Below, in pieces: positions 17,387 to 26,059 of a DNA stretch of 40,494 nucleotides. A program made the position numbers and the translations under genes. Under the pieces are notes generated by a model. The model did no database searches and was not told where the DNA came from. It saw only the letters and a list, made by a program, of their open reading frames with translations. This DNA is from Gemmatimonadota bacterium (lineage in GTDB: Bacteria > Gemmatimonadota > Gemmatimonadetes > Longimicrobiales > Longimicrobiaceae). Within the stretch, counting starts at the first letter, position 1. Each line of letters starts with the position of its first letter. The DNA is taken from positions 1 through 40,494 of the forward strand of contig JAQBQD010000007.1 in the NCBI GenBank assembly GCA_028287185.1. The letters run 5' to 3'.

Positions 17387-20300
17387 CTAGAAGCCGGGCT
17401 GGAAGGAGAACTGCCAGCGCGGCTTGTTGTCGCCCCGCTCGAAGGCCTTCACGTAGTCCGCCTCCACCACCGCGTAGCCGAACAGGTTGAGGCGGGCGCC
17501 CACGCCGGCGCTGGTCAGGATCCCGCGGTCGGCCAGGCTGCTCTGCAGGCCGCGCTTGAGCACGGGCGAGGTGGTGATCTCCTGCCCGAAGCTGTCGGTG
17601 GTCTTTCCCCACGCCACGCCGGCGTCGTAGAAGACCACGCCCTCCAGCGGCGACAGGCCGGACTGCCCGATCAGCCGCGCCAGGAGCGGCACGCGCAGCT
17701 CCACGTTGGTGACGCCGATGCGGCTTCCGAACAGCGCGTTCAGCAGCGAGCAGTCGGCCCCGGTGCTGCTGCCGCCCTGCAGCTCGGTGTTGCACCCGTT
17801 GGAGACGCTGTTGTAGTCGTACCCGCGCATGAAGTACGAGTAGCCCAGGAACTGGTCGCCGAAGAGCCGCTCGTCGCGCCCGTACCGGCCGAAGTGCAGG
17901 GCGCGGAAGGCCAGCGTCACCGGTCGGATGAACTGGTAGCGGCGGTAGTCGGCCGTGGCCTCCACGAAGCGGCCCGTGCCCACCGTGGGCGCGATCTCGA
18001 AGTGGTAGCGCTGCCCCGCGAAGGGCGAGGTGTAGCCCGACAGCGAGTTGTCGTAGATGAGCGCCGCCGAAGCTTCGGCCAGGTTGTACGACTTGCCGCT
18101 CTCCTTCCGCTCGCGGTAGTCGAAGGGCCCGCCCACCACCTGCGGGTTGCCGTCCGCGTCGGGCTGGGTGGCGTAGACGTACTCCTGGATGCGCTGGTCC
18201 TGCCCGATGTGGCGCAGGCCCCCCGAGAACTCCAGCCGCTGCACCCGCGAGAAGGGGTACTGCGCGATGCCGCCGACCCGGTTGTCGAAGATGCGGTAGA
18301 TGCGCTGCTGGTCCAGGAACTCGCCGGCCGCGTTGACCTCGCGCGTGTAGGCCACGCCGGCGATGTAGGGCACGCGCTGCACGGCCACGCCGTAGTTCCA
18401 GCGCTGGCGCTGGTTGATGTAGACGGTGCTGAACCCGATCTCGTCGATGCTGCCCTGCGCCTGGATGGTGCCGTAGATGGTGTGCCGGCCCAGGATGTCG
18501 CTGAAGATGCCGCTGATGCCGCCGTACAGGCCGCCGCTGCCGTAGTAGCCCGAGCCCGTGCTGACGCCGAGCTGCGGCTGGCCCAGGTAGTCCAGGCCCA
18601 GGCGCGGGCGGTACGCCTCGGTGATCCACCCCGACGCCTGCTGCGCCGTGGCCAGGCCGATGTCCTGGTTGCGCACCAGCGCCAGCACCCGGTTGAACGC
18701 CGGCTCCGTGGGGCGCGGCGAGGGCGGGAGCACGGCCGCGATGGGCGGCGACACGTCCCACGAGGCGAGCTGCGCCGGCGGGGCGGGGCGGCCGGCCAGG
18801 CGAACCGGGTCGGTGATGGAGTAGATGTTGTAGCCGTTCTTCTCGAAGGCCGTGATCAGCACCCGGTCCGTGGTGCGGGCCGAGGTGATGACGGGGCTCA
18901 GGTCCGTGATCCCGCTCACGCCCGAGAAGAGGTCGGTGAGCTTGAAGACCTCGCCGCTGGCCAGGTTCACCCGGTACAGGTTGGGGATGCCCGTGCGGTT
19001 GCTGACGAAGTACAGTCCCCGCCCGTCGCGCGTCCACACCGGGTTGATGTTCTTGGGTCCGGCCATCCCGGGCGCCATGCGGATGGCCCCCGTGGCCACG
19101 TCCATCAACGCCACCTGGTAGCCGCCGTAGCGCAGCGCGGCCAGGTCCGTGCCCGGCCCCCGGTCCGTCACGAAGGCGATGGTGCTCCCGTCGGGCGAGT
19201 ACTCCGGCTGCATGTCGGCGTACTTGTCGTTGGTCACCTGGCGCGAGGCGCCGCTGGCCAGGTCCAGCGCGTACAGGTCGGTGATGCCGCCCTTCTTGCC
19301 CGAGAACATCAGCGTGCGCCCGTCCGGCGACCACGCCGGGTTGGTGATCTCGCTCACCTCGCGCAGCCGGTACTCGCGCTCCTTGCGGCCCGTGCGCGTG
19401 TCGATCACCACCAGCACGTCCGAGGCGCCCCGCCGCGCCGAGAAGGCGAAGCGGGCCGCGTCCGGCGACCAGGTGCCCGACGAGCTGATGAAGTTGAGGC
19501 TGGAGTAGTGGGGATCGAACGCCGTGCCCTTCACCAGGGTGCGGATCACCTCGCCCGTCTGCGCGTTGGCCAGGTAGAGCTGCACGTCGAAGTTGCTGAG
19601 CGACGACAGGAAGGCCAGCCGGGTGCCGTCGGGCGACAGGGACGGCGACACGTTGTAGCGGCCGCCCTTGCGCTTCTGCGTGATGAGCGGCGTGGCGACC
19701 TCGCGGGCCTCCTTCTCGGTGGTCAGCAGCGGCAGGTAGGTGCGGCGGATGGAGGTCTGCCAGTCCAGCGAGATCTCGTCCAGCGAGGTGTTCAGGATGC
19801 GCTGGAAGGCCTCGGGATACGGCACACCCTGGCCGGCCTGCTTGAGGATCTGGCCGATGGCCGCGTCGCCCCAGCGCCCGCCCACGTACGACCAGAATGC
19901 CTGGCCCCAGCGATAGGGGAAGTAGCGCGAGTCGCGGGTCATCTGCTCCACGGTGGGCACGTCGCCCGTGAGCGCGGCGTCGCGCAGCCACATGGAGGTG
20001 TTGGGGTCCACGGGGCCGATGGACAGGTACTCGGCCATGCCCTCCACGAACCAGAGCGGCACCTGGAAGCGCGCCGACGCCGCCTCCAGCCCACCGCCGG
20101 CGCGGCCCAGGCCCGACACGTCGTACTGGAAGGCGTGCACCAGCTCGTGGCCGACCACGTGGTCGGTCTCCTGGTACGAGCTCTGGTGGGGGATGACGAT
20201 GCGCTGCTTGAAGACCTCGGTGACGCCCTCGGTGCCCTCGCCCAGGCCGCCCTGGATGACGGTGGTCTGCTCGGCGTGGGGGTGCGAGGCGTACAGGATG

Positions 20301-20578
20301 AGGGGCTGCTTGTGCTCCAGCTCGTAATCCAGCACGCGCGACAGGCGGGCGTACCAGCGCTCGGCCATGCGCGCCGCGTCGCGGGACGCCACCTCCTCCT
20401 CGGGATAGTAGTAGACGTCGAAGTGCGGCGTCTTCAGCACCCGGAAGTCGAAGGTCTGGTACTGCACCTGATTCTGTCCGAAGTACTGGCCGTGGAGCGC
20501 GGAGGGCGCGGCGGCGAGCCCGAGCAGACCCAACCCCAGCACGGAGCCCCGTGCGGACCTGCGAATGAACGTCGACAT
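17387..20578 (-). CDS. Outer-membrane metallopeptidase-propeller-barrel protein
   Basis: This 1063-residue protein starts at ATG 20578, which follows TGGAGGAG. Residues 1-30 form a signal peptide ending in SALHG before QYFGQNQ. An MA-clan peptidase-like domain follows, with HELVH at 144-148 (zinc-binding HExxH) and a downstream EGMAEY at 179-184 giving a likely third ligand. About residues 300-530 hold repeated SPDG-type TolB/WD40 blades. From about 660 to the end is a beta-barrel of surface-antigen/Omp85 type, with alternating strands, a YFMRGYDY segment and a final Phe. The protein probably sits in the outer membrane with the peptidase and propeller on one face. Its substrate is unknown. 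It is transcribed away from the gene at 21089. Confidence 0.85.
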   Translation of the reverse strand: MSTFIRRSARGSVLGLGLLGLAAAPSALHGQYFGQNQVQYQTFDFRVLKTPHFDVYYYPEEEVASRDAARMAERWYARLSRVLDYELEHKQPLILYASHPHAEQTTVIQGGLGEGTEGVTEVFKQRIVIPHQSSYQETDHVVGHELVHAFQYDVSGLGRAGGGLEAASARFQVPLWFVEGMAEYLSIGPVDPNTSMWLRDAALTGDVPTVEQMTRDSRYFPYRWGQAFWSYVGGRWGDAAIGQILKQAGQGVPYPEAFQRILNTSLDEISLDWQTSIRRTYLPLLTTEKEAREVATPLITQKRKGGRYNVSPSLSPDGTRLAFLSSLSNFDVQLYLANAQTGEVIRTLVKGTAFDPHYSSLNFISSSGTWSPDAARFAFSARRGASDVLVVIDTRTGRKEREYRLREVSEITNPAWSPDGRTLMFSGKKGGITDLYALDLASGASRQVTNDKYADMQPEYSPDGSTIAFVTDRGPGTDLAALRYGGYQVALMDVATGAIRMAPGMAGPKNINPVWTRDGRGLYFVSNRTGIPNLYRVNLASGEVFKLTDLFSGVSGITDLSPVITSARTTDRVLITAFEKNGYNIYSITDPVRLAGRPAPPAQLASWDVSPPIAAVLPPSPRPTEPAFNRVLALVRNQDIGLATAQQASGWITEAYRPRLGLDYLGQPQLGVSTGSGYYGSGGLYGGISGIFSDILGRHTIYGTIQAQGSIDEIGFSTVYINQRQRWNYGVAVQRVPYIAGVAYTREVNAAGEFLDQQRIYRIFDNRVGGIAQYPFSRVQRLEFSGGLRHIGQDQRIQEYVYATQPDADGNPQVVGGPFDYRERKESGKSYNLAEASAALIYDNSLSGYTSPFAGQRYHFEIAPTVGTGRFVEATADYRRYQFIRPVTLAFRALHFGRYGRDERLFGDQFLGYSYFMRGYDYNSVSNGCNTELQGGSSTGADCSLLNALFGSRIGVTNVELRVPLLARLIGQSGLSPLEGVVFYDAGVAWGKTTDSFGQEITTSPVLKRGLQSSLADRGILTSAGVGARLNLFGYAVVEADYVKAFERGDNKPRWQFSFQPGF

Positions 20579-21088
20579 GCGAAGCTCCTCCACCGACCAG
20601 TGCCATTGTGGATTCGCGGACGGCGCGGAGCGCGTTCCGTCCCGCGGAGCGCCCGCGCCGGAGCCTGCGGCGGGCCCTCCAGACTGCGTCTCGTCCCCGT
20701 CGCCGGGGGGTCCGCCACCTGCGCCATCCGAGCACAACGAGCGGGAGCGGGGGTTCCTGACAGCCCGCCGCGCGCTTCGCTGCAGCCCGCCCCATCCCAT
20801 AGCCCGCGAAGGGCCCCCTCCTCCCTGCGCCGCCGCCTTCTACGGACCCGGGCCGGGAACCGTGGCCGCCGTCGTACCCGCGCGTGCCCTGCACGGTCCG
20901 CCGCCGCGTCCGGGCCGGCCGGAGGGTGCCCGAGTGCAAGGAGCGGGCCCGGTTCCGGGCGCAGTGCGGGAGGCCGTTTTCCGTGGTCCCGGGCGCCTTC
21001 GCGCCGCGCTGGTCCGCGCCTTGCGCGCCGCGCCCGCGTGCGCGCCGCCGCCGGGCGGCGCCGAAACCGCGGGAACGGAGGAGCGCGC
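20579..21088. other. 510-base divergent intergenic region
   Basis: This gap separates the surface-protein gene (minus) from the 179-residue gene (plus), so it should hold both promoters. It is very GC-rich. The only clear signals are the two ribosome binding sites at its ends (CTCCTCC at 20584-20590 read on the minus strand, and GGAGGAG before 21089). I see no recognisable -35/-10 pair and no RNA gene. Confidence 0.6.
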
Positions 21089-21628
21089 GTGGACCCAGAC
21101 CGGGAGTGGAGCGTGGAAGAGCGCGAGGCGAGCATCGGCCGGGCCCTGAACGCGTACACGGAGCGCCGCCGCCGCCGTCGCGGCGAGGACACCTTCTTCG
21201 GCGCGGCCGACTGCCTGCTGGCCGGCGCCGAGGCGGGGCTGGACGCCGGCGAGGTGGGCAGCCGCCGCGTGGAGGTGATGGACGAGGCCGCCGCCAGCGG
21301 CATGTCGCCCGACCTGGCGGACCTGCTGTACGACATCGCGCGCGACGAGGGGCTGGACCCCGCGCTGGCCTTCGAGCTGGTGCGCACGGGGCTGGGCGTG
21401 CAGCCCCCCGCGGACGGCCTGGTGAACGCGCCCTCGCAGCCCACGACGGACAAGTACGCGCCGGAGTGGGTGGTGACGCCCGCCACGCCGCCGGACCTGC
21501 TGCTGCGGGAGCGGATGCTGCGCTTCTCGTTCCGGCGCCTGCGGGGGCTGCTGGAGGCCCACGAGGACGCCGCTGCGGCGCTCCTGGCGTTCGCGCGCGA
21601 GCCCGACGTGGGGCCGCACGGCTACTGA
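21089..21628 (+). CDS. Conserved-looking hypothetical protein, GTG start
   Basis: This 179-residue frame starts at GTG 21089 with GGAGGAG a few bases upstream. The protein starts MDPDREWSVEEREASIGRAL, then has a basic run of arginines (about residues 25-31) and helical, acidic segments (GMSPDLADLLYDIARDEG). A proline-rich stretch about 120-140 is followed by a C-terminal helix. No membrane segment, signal or catalytic motif is seen, so it is probably cytoplasmic. I do not recognise the family. It lies 90 bases upstream of the RNA helicase on the same strand, with a CCCCGA/TCGGGG hairpin between, so co-transcription is possible. Confidence 0.7.
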   Translation: MDPDREWSVEEREASIGRALNAYTERRRRRRGEDTFFGAADCLLAGAEAGLDAGEVGSRRVEVMDEAAASGMSPDLADLLYDIARDEGLDPALAFELVRTGLGVQPPADGLVNAPSQPTTDKYAPEWVVTPATPPDLLLRERMLRFSFRRLRGLLEAHEDAAAALLAFAREPDVGPHGY

Positions 21629-21718
21629 AGCCGGCCCGGCACTGGCCCCGAAGCGCTCGGGGAGCCACATTTCCCCCAGCCGGGAACCGTCCCGGCGCTC
21701 CCGAAGAAAGGACCGCAC

Positions 21719-23398
21719 GTGACCGACGAGACCGCCGCCCCGACCACCTTCCGCGACCTCGGGCTGGGCGAGGACGTGCTTGCTGCCCTGGACACGCTGG
21801 GCTATGAAGAGCCGACCCCCATCCAGACCGCCGCCATCCCCGTGCTGCTGGCGGGGCGCGACGTGGTGGGCCGGGCAGCCACGGGAACCGGCAAGACGGC
21901 CGCCTTCGTGCTGCCGCTGGTAGAACGCATCGAGCCCGGCACGCCGGGCGTGAAGGCCCTGATCCTGTGCCCCACCCGCGAGCTGGCCGTGCAGGTGGCC
22001 GAGGCCACGCACCGCTACGCCCTGCGCAAGGGCCTGCGCGTCCTGGCCGTCTACGGCGGCCAGGACATCGAGCGCCAGCTCATGCCGCTGCGCCGCGGGG
22101 TGGACGTGGTGGTGGGCACGCCCGGCCGCATCCTGGACCACATCCGCCGCCGCTCGCTGGACCTGTCCCACATCACCAACGTGGTGCTGGACGAGGCGGA
22201 CGAGATGCTGGACATGGGCTTCCAGGACGACATCGAGGCCATCCTGGAGTCCACCCCCAAGGAGCGGCAGACGGCGCTCTTCTCGGCCACCTTCCCGCCG
22301 CGCATCGCGCAGCTCGCCGAGCGGCACCTGACCAACCCGGAGCGCATCACCGTGCGCGCCCCGGTGCTGGAGACGCCCAAGGTGCGCCAGGTGGCGTACG
22401 TGGTGCCCCGCCCCTACAAGATGGAGGCGCTGTCGCGCATCCTGGACCTGGAGGCCCCCACCTCGGCCATCCTCTTCTGCCGCACGCGGCACGAGGTGGA
22501 CGAGCTGACGGAGGCGCTGTCGGTGCGCGGCTACCGCCCCGAGGCGCTGCACGGCGGCCTGAACCAGGGCCAGCGCGACCGGGTGATGAAGCGCTTCCGC
22601 GAGGGCACGGCCGACCTGCTCATCGCGACCGACGTTGCCGCCCGCGGCATCGACGTGGAGCACGTGAGCCACGTGATCAACTACGACATCCCGCAGACGC
22701 CCGAGGCGTACGTGCACCGCATCGGCCGCACGGGCCGCGCGGGGCGCGAGGGCACGGCCATCACCCTGGTGCAGCCCCGCGAGCGCCAGCTGCTGCGCGG
22801 CATCGAGCGCATCATCGGCGCGCCGGTGGAGCACGGCCGCGTTCCCACCATCGCCGACCTTCGCGCCCGCCGACTGGAGCTGCTGCGCGCCGCCATCCAC
22901 GAAACGCTGGAGGAGGGCGAGTACGGCGCCTTCCGCGATGCGGTGCGCGTGCTGGCCGAGCAGTACGACCCGCTGGAGATCGCCGCCGCCGCCGCCAAGC
23001 TGGCCTCGGACGCCACCCGCGGCGAGGAGCCCGAGGACGGCAAGGACATCCCCGAGTGGGACCCCACCCGCGAGCGCCCCGAGCGCGACTCCCGCGGCCC
23101 GCGGGGCCACACCGACCGCTCGGAGCGTCCCTCCGCGCCGCGCCGCGGGCGTAGCGACCAGACGATGACGCGCCTGTACGTGGGCGTGGGCCGCCGCCGC
23201 GGGGTGCGCGCCGGCGACCTGGTGGGCGCCATCACCGGCGAGGCAAAGATCCCCGGCGACGCCATCGGCGCCATCGAGATCGCCGACCAGTTCTCGCTCG
23301 TGGAGGTGCGCGAGGACCTGGCCGACCTCGTCATCCAGCGCCTGGGCGGCGCCTCCGTGAAGGGCCGCCCCGTCTCCGTGCGCCGCTCGCACGACTGA
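21719..23398 (+). CDS. deaD: DEAD-box RNA helicase, DeaD/CsdA type
   Basis: This 559-residue protein is an ATP-dependent RNA helicase. Motifs appear in order: Q motif (GYEEPTPIQ), Walker A ATGTGKT (54-60), PTREL, DEAD (158-161), SAT (189-191), the HGGLNQ and ATDVAARGID segments, and HRIGRTGRAG from residue 333. The C-terminal 75 or so residues (RLYVGVGRRRGVRAGDLVGA) form the DbpA/CsdA-type RNA-binding domain. A Gly/Arg/Pro-rich linker (about 435-480) precedes it. Such enzymes aid ribosome assembly and mRNA decay, often at low temperature. The GTG at 21719 follows AGAAAGGA. A perfect hairpin after the gene should end transcription. Confidence 0.95.
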   Translation: MTDETAAPTTFRDLGLGEDVLAALDTLGYEEPTPIQTAAIPVLLAGRDVVGRAATGTGKTAAFVLPLVERIEPGTPGVKALILCPTRELAVQVAEATHRYALRKGLRVLAVYGGQDIERQLMPLRRGVDVVVGTPGRILDHIRRRSLDLSHITNVVLDEADEMLDMGFQDDIEAILESTPKERQTALFSATFPPRIAQLAERHLTNPERITVRAPVLETPKVRQVAYVVPRPYKMEALSRILDLEAPTSAILFCRTRHEVDELTEALSVRGYRPEALHGGLNQGQRDRVMKRFREGTADLLIATDVAARGIDVEHVSHVINYDIPQTPEAYVHRIGRTGRAGREGTAITLVQPRERQLLRGIERIIGAPVEHGRVPTIADLRARRLELLRAAIHETLEEGEYGAFRDAVRVLAEQYDPLEIAAAAAKLASDATRGEEPEDGKDIPEWDPTRERPERDSRGPRGHTDRSERPSAPRRGRSDQTMTRLYVGVGRRRGVRAGDLVGAITGEAKIPGDAIGAIEIADQFSLVEVREDLADLVIQRLGGASVKGRPVSVRRSHD

Positions 23399-23505
23399 GG
23401 CATGGGGTGTGGCCGCCGGCGATGCACGCTGCCTCGGTGTGATACAGCCGAGCCGGCGGAAGCGTTAGCGGATCTGCGGTGCCGCAAAATCGGCCCCGAA
23501 CGACG

Positions 23506-23539
23506 ACGGAGGCGGGACCCTCGTGGGTCCCGCCTCCGT
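23506..23539. terminator. Bidirectional terminator, 15-bp stem with TCGT loop
   Basis: Arms 23506-23520 and 23525-23539 are perfectly complementary around the 4-base loop TCGT (23521-23524). It lies 107 bases after the helicase stop and 25 bases beyond the stop of the convergent XRE gene, so it can serve both. There is a T after the right arm but no long U-run. Confidence 0.8.
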
Positions 23540-23564
23540 TCGCATGCAAGCCGCCCCGTGCAGG

Positions 23565-23891
23565 TCAGGTGCGGACGACTGGCGCCCCGGTCTTCGCTGC
23601 CCGAAGGAGCGCGGCGGGCTCCACTCCGAACACCGACGCCAGCCGGTCCAGCGTGTCGACCTGCACGTTCGCGCGTGCCGACTCGATCTCCGCCACGCGC
23701 GGCTGCGTGACGCCCAGCGCGTGGGCAAGCTGCGTCTGTGTGTATCCCCGCTGCACCCGCAGCCGGACGACGTTCTCCGCCACGACCGCCCGGCTCCCGA
23801 GCGCGTCCTCCGCCTGCTCTACCGCGGGCACGGCGGCACGAATGGCCCGGAGCACCGCGGAGGCCTTGTCCTGGTTTCTATCGAACGTCAT
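23565..23891 (-). CDS. XRE-family antitoxin-like regulator (HigA-like)
   Basis: This 108-residue protein has a helix-turn-helix of the XRE/Cro type in its C-terminal half: ENVVRLRVQRGYTQTQLAHA, then GVTQPRVAEIE (about residues 39-70), followed by DTLDRLASVFG. Its ATG overlaps the stop of the preceding toxin-like frame by four bases (ATGA), so they form a toxin-first pair of the HigBA type. The protein would bind the operator upstream and neutralise the toxin. The reading frame is intact. The AT-richer composition around it suggests gain by transfer. Confidence 0.85.
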   Translation of the reverse strand: MTFDRNQDKASAVLRAIRAAVPAVEQAEDALGSRAVVAENVVRLRVQRGYTQTQLAHALGVTQPRVAEIESARANVQVDTLDRLASVFGVEPAALLRAAKTGAPVVRT

Positions 23892-24257
23892 GTGTCCTCG
23901 CCGTAGAAGCGGTTCCTCATCTCATCTACCGCATCGCAGATGTCGTTCAGGCGTCGCCTGCCCGTCACGTCCCGCTTCGGCAGCACCCTGCACACCCAGA
24001 TCTCGCGGGTGTCGACGGCGTCGTGCCAGAAGAAGAAAAGCCGGTACCCTCCAGACCCGACATCACGAATCTCCCTGGTTCGTCCAACCGTGGAATACCT
24101 TGACCAACTCGGCGCGGAGCGAGACAAGCCAGCCGTTTTCAGCCACCTGGGCGACTGTGCGCTCGATTACGAGGAAGCGCTGCGGGTCCTTCCGTGCGAT
24201 GGACTTCAGCTCACGCGCGGCCGCACTGGTAAAGAACACTTCACAATGCTCGCTCAT
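23888..24257 (-). pseudogene. Frameshifted HigB/Gp49-like toxin gene
   Basis: Two overlapping frames together form one RelE-superfamily toxin. The first (ATG 24257, MSEHCEVFFTSAAARELKSI) runs to LVKVFHG and then soon stops. The second carries the continuation GRTREIRDVGSGGYRLFFFW and VLPKRDVTGRRRLN and ends at 23888. The span is 370 bases, one more than a multiple of three. Removing one base of the two T residues at about 24086-24087 (plus strand AA) restores a frame of about 122 residues, the usual size for this family of mRNA-cleaving or ribosome-linked toxins. It is likely inactive as written. A sequencing error is the alternative. Confidence 0.75.
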
Positions 24258-24275
24258 GCGTTTCCGACGGTAGAA

Positions 24276-24293
24276 TATAATCTGCGACTTATA
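24276..24293 (-). promoter_or_regulatory. Candidate toxin-antitoxin operator/promoter
   Basis: TATAA (24276-24280), 8 bases, TTATA (24289-24293) form a perfect short dyad, 18 bases before the toxin start on the minus strand. In this GC-rich genome such an AT dyad stands out. On the minus strand TTGCCG lies near 24299-24304 with TTATAT about 17 bases later, a loose sigma-70 type pair. An XRE antitoxin normally binds a dyad in this position. Confidence 0.45.
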
Positions 24294-24443
24294 ATGCCGG
24301 CAAGGGTCCGCACTGAGCCCCCCCGTCAGGCTGGCGAGGGGCAGCAAAATACGTTCGACTCCGGAAACGACGCAAGGCCACTAAAGGAGCGCATTCCATA
24401 CCGTAGCAGCTACGCCCACTTATGCGCTACGACGACCTCTCCG

Positions 24444-25292
24444 CTACTCGATGAACAGCGACCGCCCGCGGTTGGGAATCACGCCGGCTTCGCGGCTGCG
24501 GCGGAAGAGCTCGGCGACGGCGGCCTGGCCGTCGGTGCCCAGGTCGGCGGAGAAGTGGTTGACGTACAGGTCGATGTGCTGGCGGGTGACGGCGTCGTCC
24601 ATCTCCTGCGCGTGCGCGCGGACGTACTCGCGCGAGTCGTCGGGGTGCGCGAAGGCGTGCTCCACCGAGGCGCGGACGGCGGCCTCCAGCGTGCGCAGCG
24701 CGTCGGCGCCCAGCGAGCGGCGGGCGAGGATGCCGCCGAGGGGGATGGGGAGCCGGGTGGTGGACTCCCACCATTCGCCCAGGTCCACCACCTTCACCAG
24801 CCCGTGCTGCGGATAGGTGAACCGCGACTCGTGGATGATGAGGCCGGCGTCCACCTCGCCGCGCTCGACGGCGGGCATGATGTCGCTGTACACGCGTTCC
24901 TCGGTCCGCCCGGCGTGCGGCGCGAAGAGGCGGAGGAGAAGATGCGCCGTCGTCAGCCGTCCGGGGATGGCGATGCGCGCCGTGGCGAGGGCCGCCGGGT
25001 CCAGCGGCGCACGCGACACCAGAAGCGGGCCGCACCCGCGCCCCAGCGCGCCGCCGGAGCGCAGCAGGACGTACTCGTCCAGCAGGTACGGCAGCGCGCC
25101 GTACGACACCTTGCTGACGTCCAGCACGCCGTCGCGGGCCAGGAGGTTGAGCGTCTCCACGTCCTCCAGCCGCTCCGAGAAGCGCAGGCCCTCCGCGGCT
25201 ACGCGCCCGTGCACCAGCGCGTCGAAGATGAAGGTGTCGTTGGGACAGGGCGAGTAGCCCAGGGTCAGCGTGCGTCCGTTCGTATCGCTCAT
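24444..25292 (-). CDS. mqnD: 1,4-dihydroxy-6-naphthoate synthase (futalosine pathway)
   Basis: This 282-residue protein matches MqnD, the last dedicated step of the futalosine route, which converts cyclic dehypoxanthine futalosine to 1,4-dihydroxy-6-naphthoate for menaquinone synthesis. Motifs include GYSPCPNDTFIFDAL (about residues 12-26), SKVSYGALPYLL, the RIAIPGRLTTAHLL segment and GLIIHESRFTY. The fold is of the periplasmic-binding-protein type, but no signal peptide is present, as expected for a cytoplasmic enzyme. Its ATG overlaps the mqnB stop (ATGA), so translation is coupled. About 150 bases with no gene lie between its stop and the toxin-antitoxin patch. Confidence 0.93.
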   Translation of the reverse strand: MSDTNGRTLTLGYSPCPNDTFIFDALVHGRVAAEGLRFSERLEDVETLNLLARDGVLDVSKVSYGALPYLLDEYVLLRSGGALGRGCGPLLVSRAPLDPAALATARIAIPGRLTTAHLLLRLFAPHAGRTEERVYSDIMPAVERGEVDAGLIIHESRFTYPQHGLVKVVDLGEWWESTTRLPIPLGGILARRSLGADALRTLEAAVRASVEHAFAHPDDSREYVRAHAQEMDDAVTRQHIDLYVNHFSADLGTDGQAAVAELFRRSREAGVIPNRGRSLFIE

Positions 25293-26059
25293 CGAATGCT
25301 CTCGTCCGGTGTCCATGCCGCGGCCACGACGCGCGCGGCGCGCTGGGCGGCTGCCGCGGCGTCGCGCAGGCGCCAGCGCGACAGGTCGCGGTCCTCCACG
25401 TGGTTGCTCACCGCGCGCAGCTCCAGGAACGGCACGCGGTAGATGGCGCAGACGTGCGCCAGCGCCGCGCCCTCCATCCCCTCGCACAGCGCGCCCCAGC
25501 GCCGCGCCAGCTCCTCTCCGCGCACGGCGGTTCCCGAGCAGGCGGAGAGGGTCACGAACGGCCCCACGCGCGCCGCGATCCCCGCATCGGCCAGCGCCGC
25601 GCGTGCTCGGCCGACGCGGGCGGCGTCCAGGACGAACTCGTTGAAGACGCGGGCGCCGTCCGCCTCCAGCAGGGGGATGCGGATGCCCTCGGTGGACATC
25701 CACCCGTCCGGCCCATCCACGCCTTCGTCGCCGTAGACGGCGGCGGAGGCGAGGGCGACGTCGCCCAGCGCCAGGCCCGATCCCGCGTACGCGCCCGCCA
25801 CGCCGAAGCCCAGCACCCCGCGTACGGCCCGCGTCTCCAGCAGCGCCGTCGCGGCCTGCGCGGCGTTCGTCTTGCCCATGCCGGCGGGGAGCAGGATCAC
25901 GGGCCGTCCATCCAGCGCTCCCTCCCACGCCGGCTTGCGGCCGATCGCCACCTGGCGGGCATCGGCCAGCGCGCCGCGCAGCTCCGCGCATTCCAGCGCG
26001 ACGGCGCAGACCAGCGCGAGGGGGGCGTCGGATGAACGGCTGGGTCGATCGATGGGCAT
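25289..26059 (-). CDS. mqnB: Futalosine hydrolase
   Basis: This 256-residue nucleosidase-family protein should cleave futalosine to hypoxanthine and dehypoxanthine futalosine. The family pattern is visible: VLGFGVAGAYAGSGLALGD (substrate-loop region), a SACSGTAVRGEELA segment, and GMEGAALAHVCAIYRVPFLE, followed by RAVSNHVEDRD, which contains the usual acidic catalytic residue. The gene is first of the mqnB-mqnD pair. The ATG at 26059 is chosen as the start nearest the conserved core. MqnA/E, MqnC and a deaminase are not next to it, so the pathway genes are scattered. Confidence 0.9.
   Translation of the reverse strand: MPIDRPSRSSDAPLALVCAVALECAELRGALADARQVAIGRKPAWEGALDGRPVILLPAGMGKTNAAQAATALLETRAVRGVLGFGVAGAYAGSGLALGDVALASAAVYGDEGVDGPDGWMSTEGIRIPLLEADGARVFNEFVLDAARVGRARAALADAGIAARVGPFVTLSACSGTAVRGEELARRWGALCEGMEGAALAHVCAIYRVPFLELRAVSNHVEDRDLSRWRLRDAAAAAQRAARVVAAAWTPDESIR

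Noticed and set aside
17894..21088. Long plus-strand frame leading into the gene at 21089
   Set aside because: This stretch lies antisense to the outer-membrane protein and has no motif. Only the part from GTG 21089, with its ribosome binding site, is supported.
24063..24127. Programmed ribosomal frameshift in the toxin gene
   Set aside because: No slippery heptamer or +1 stop-codon shift site is seen at the junction. A simple one-base insertion or a sequence error is more likely.
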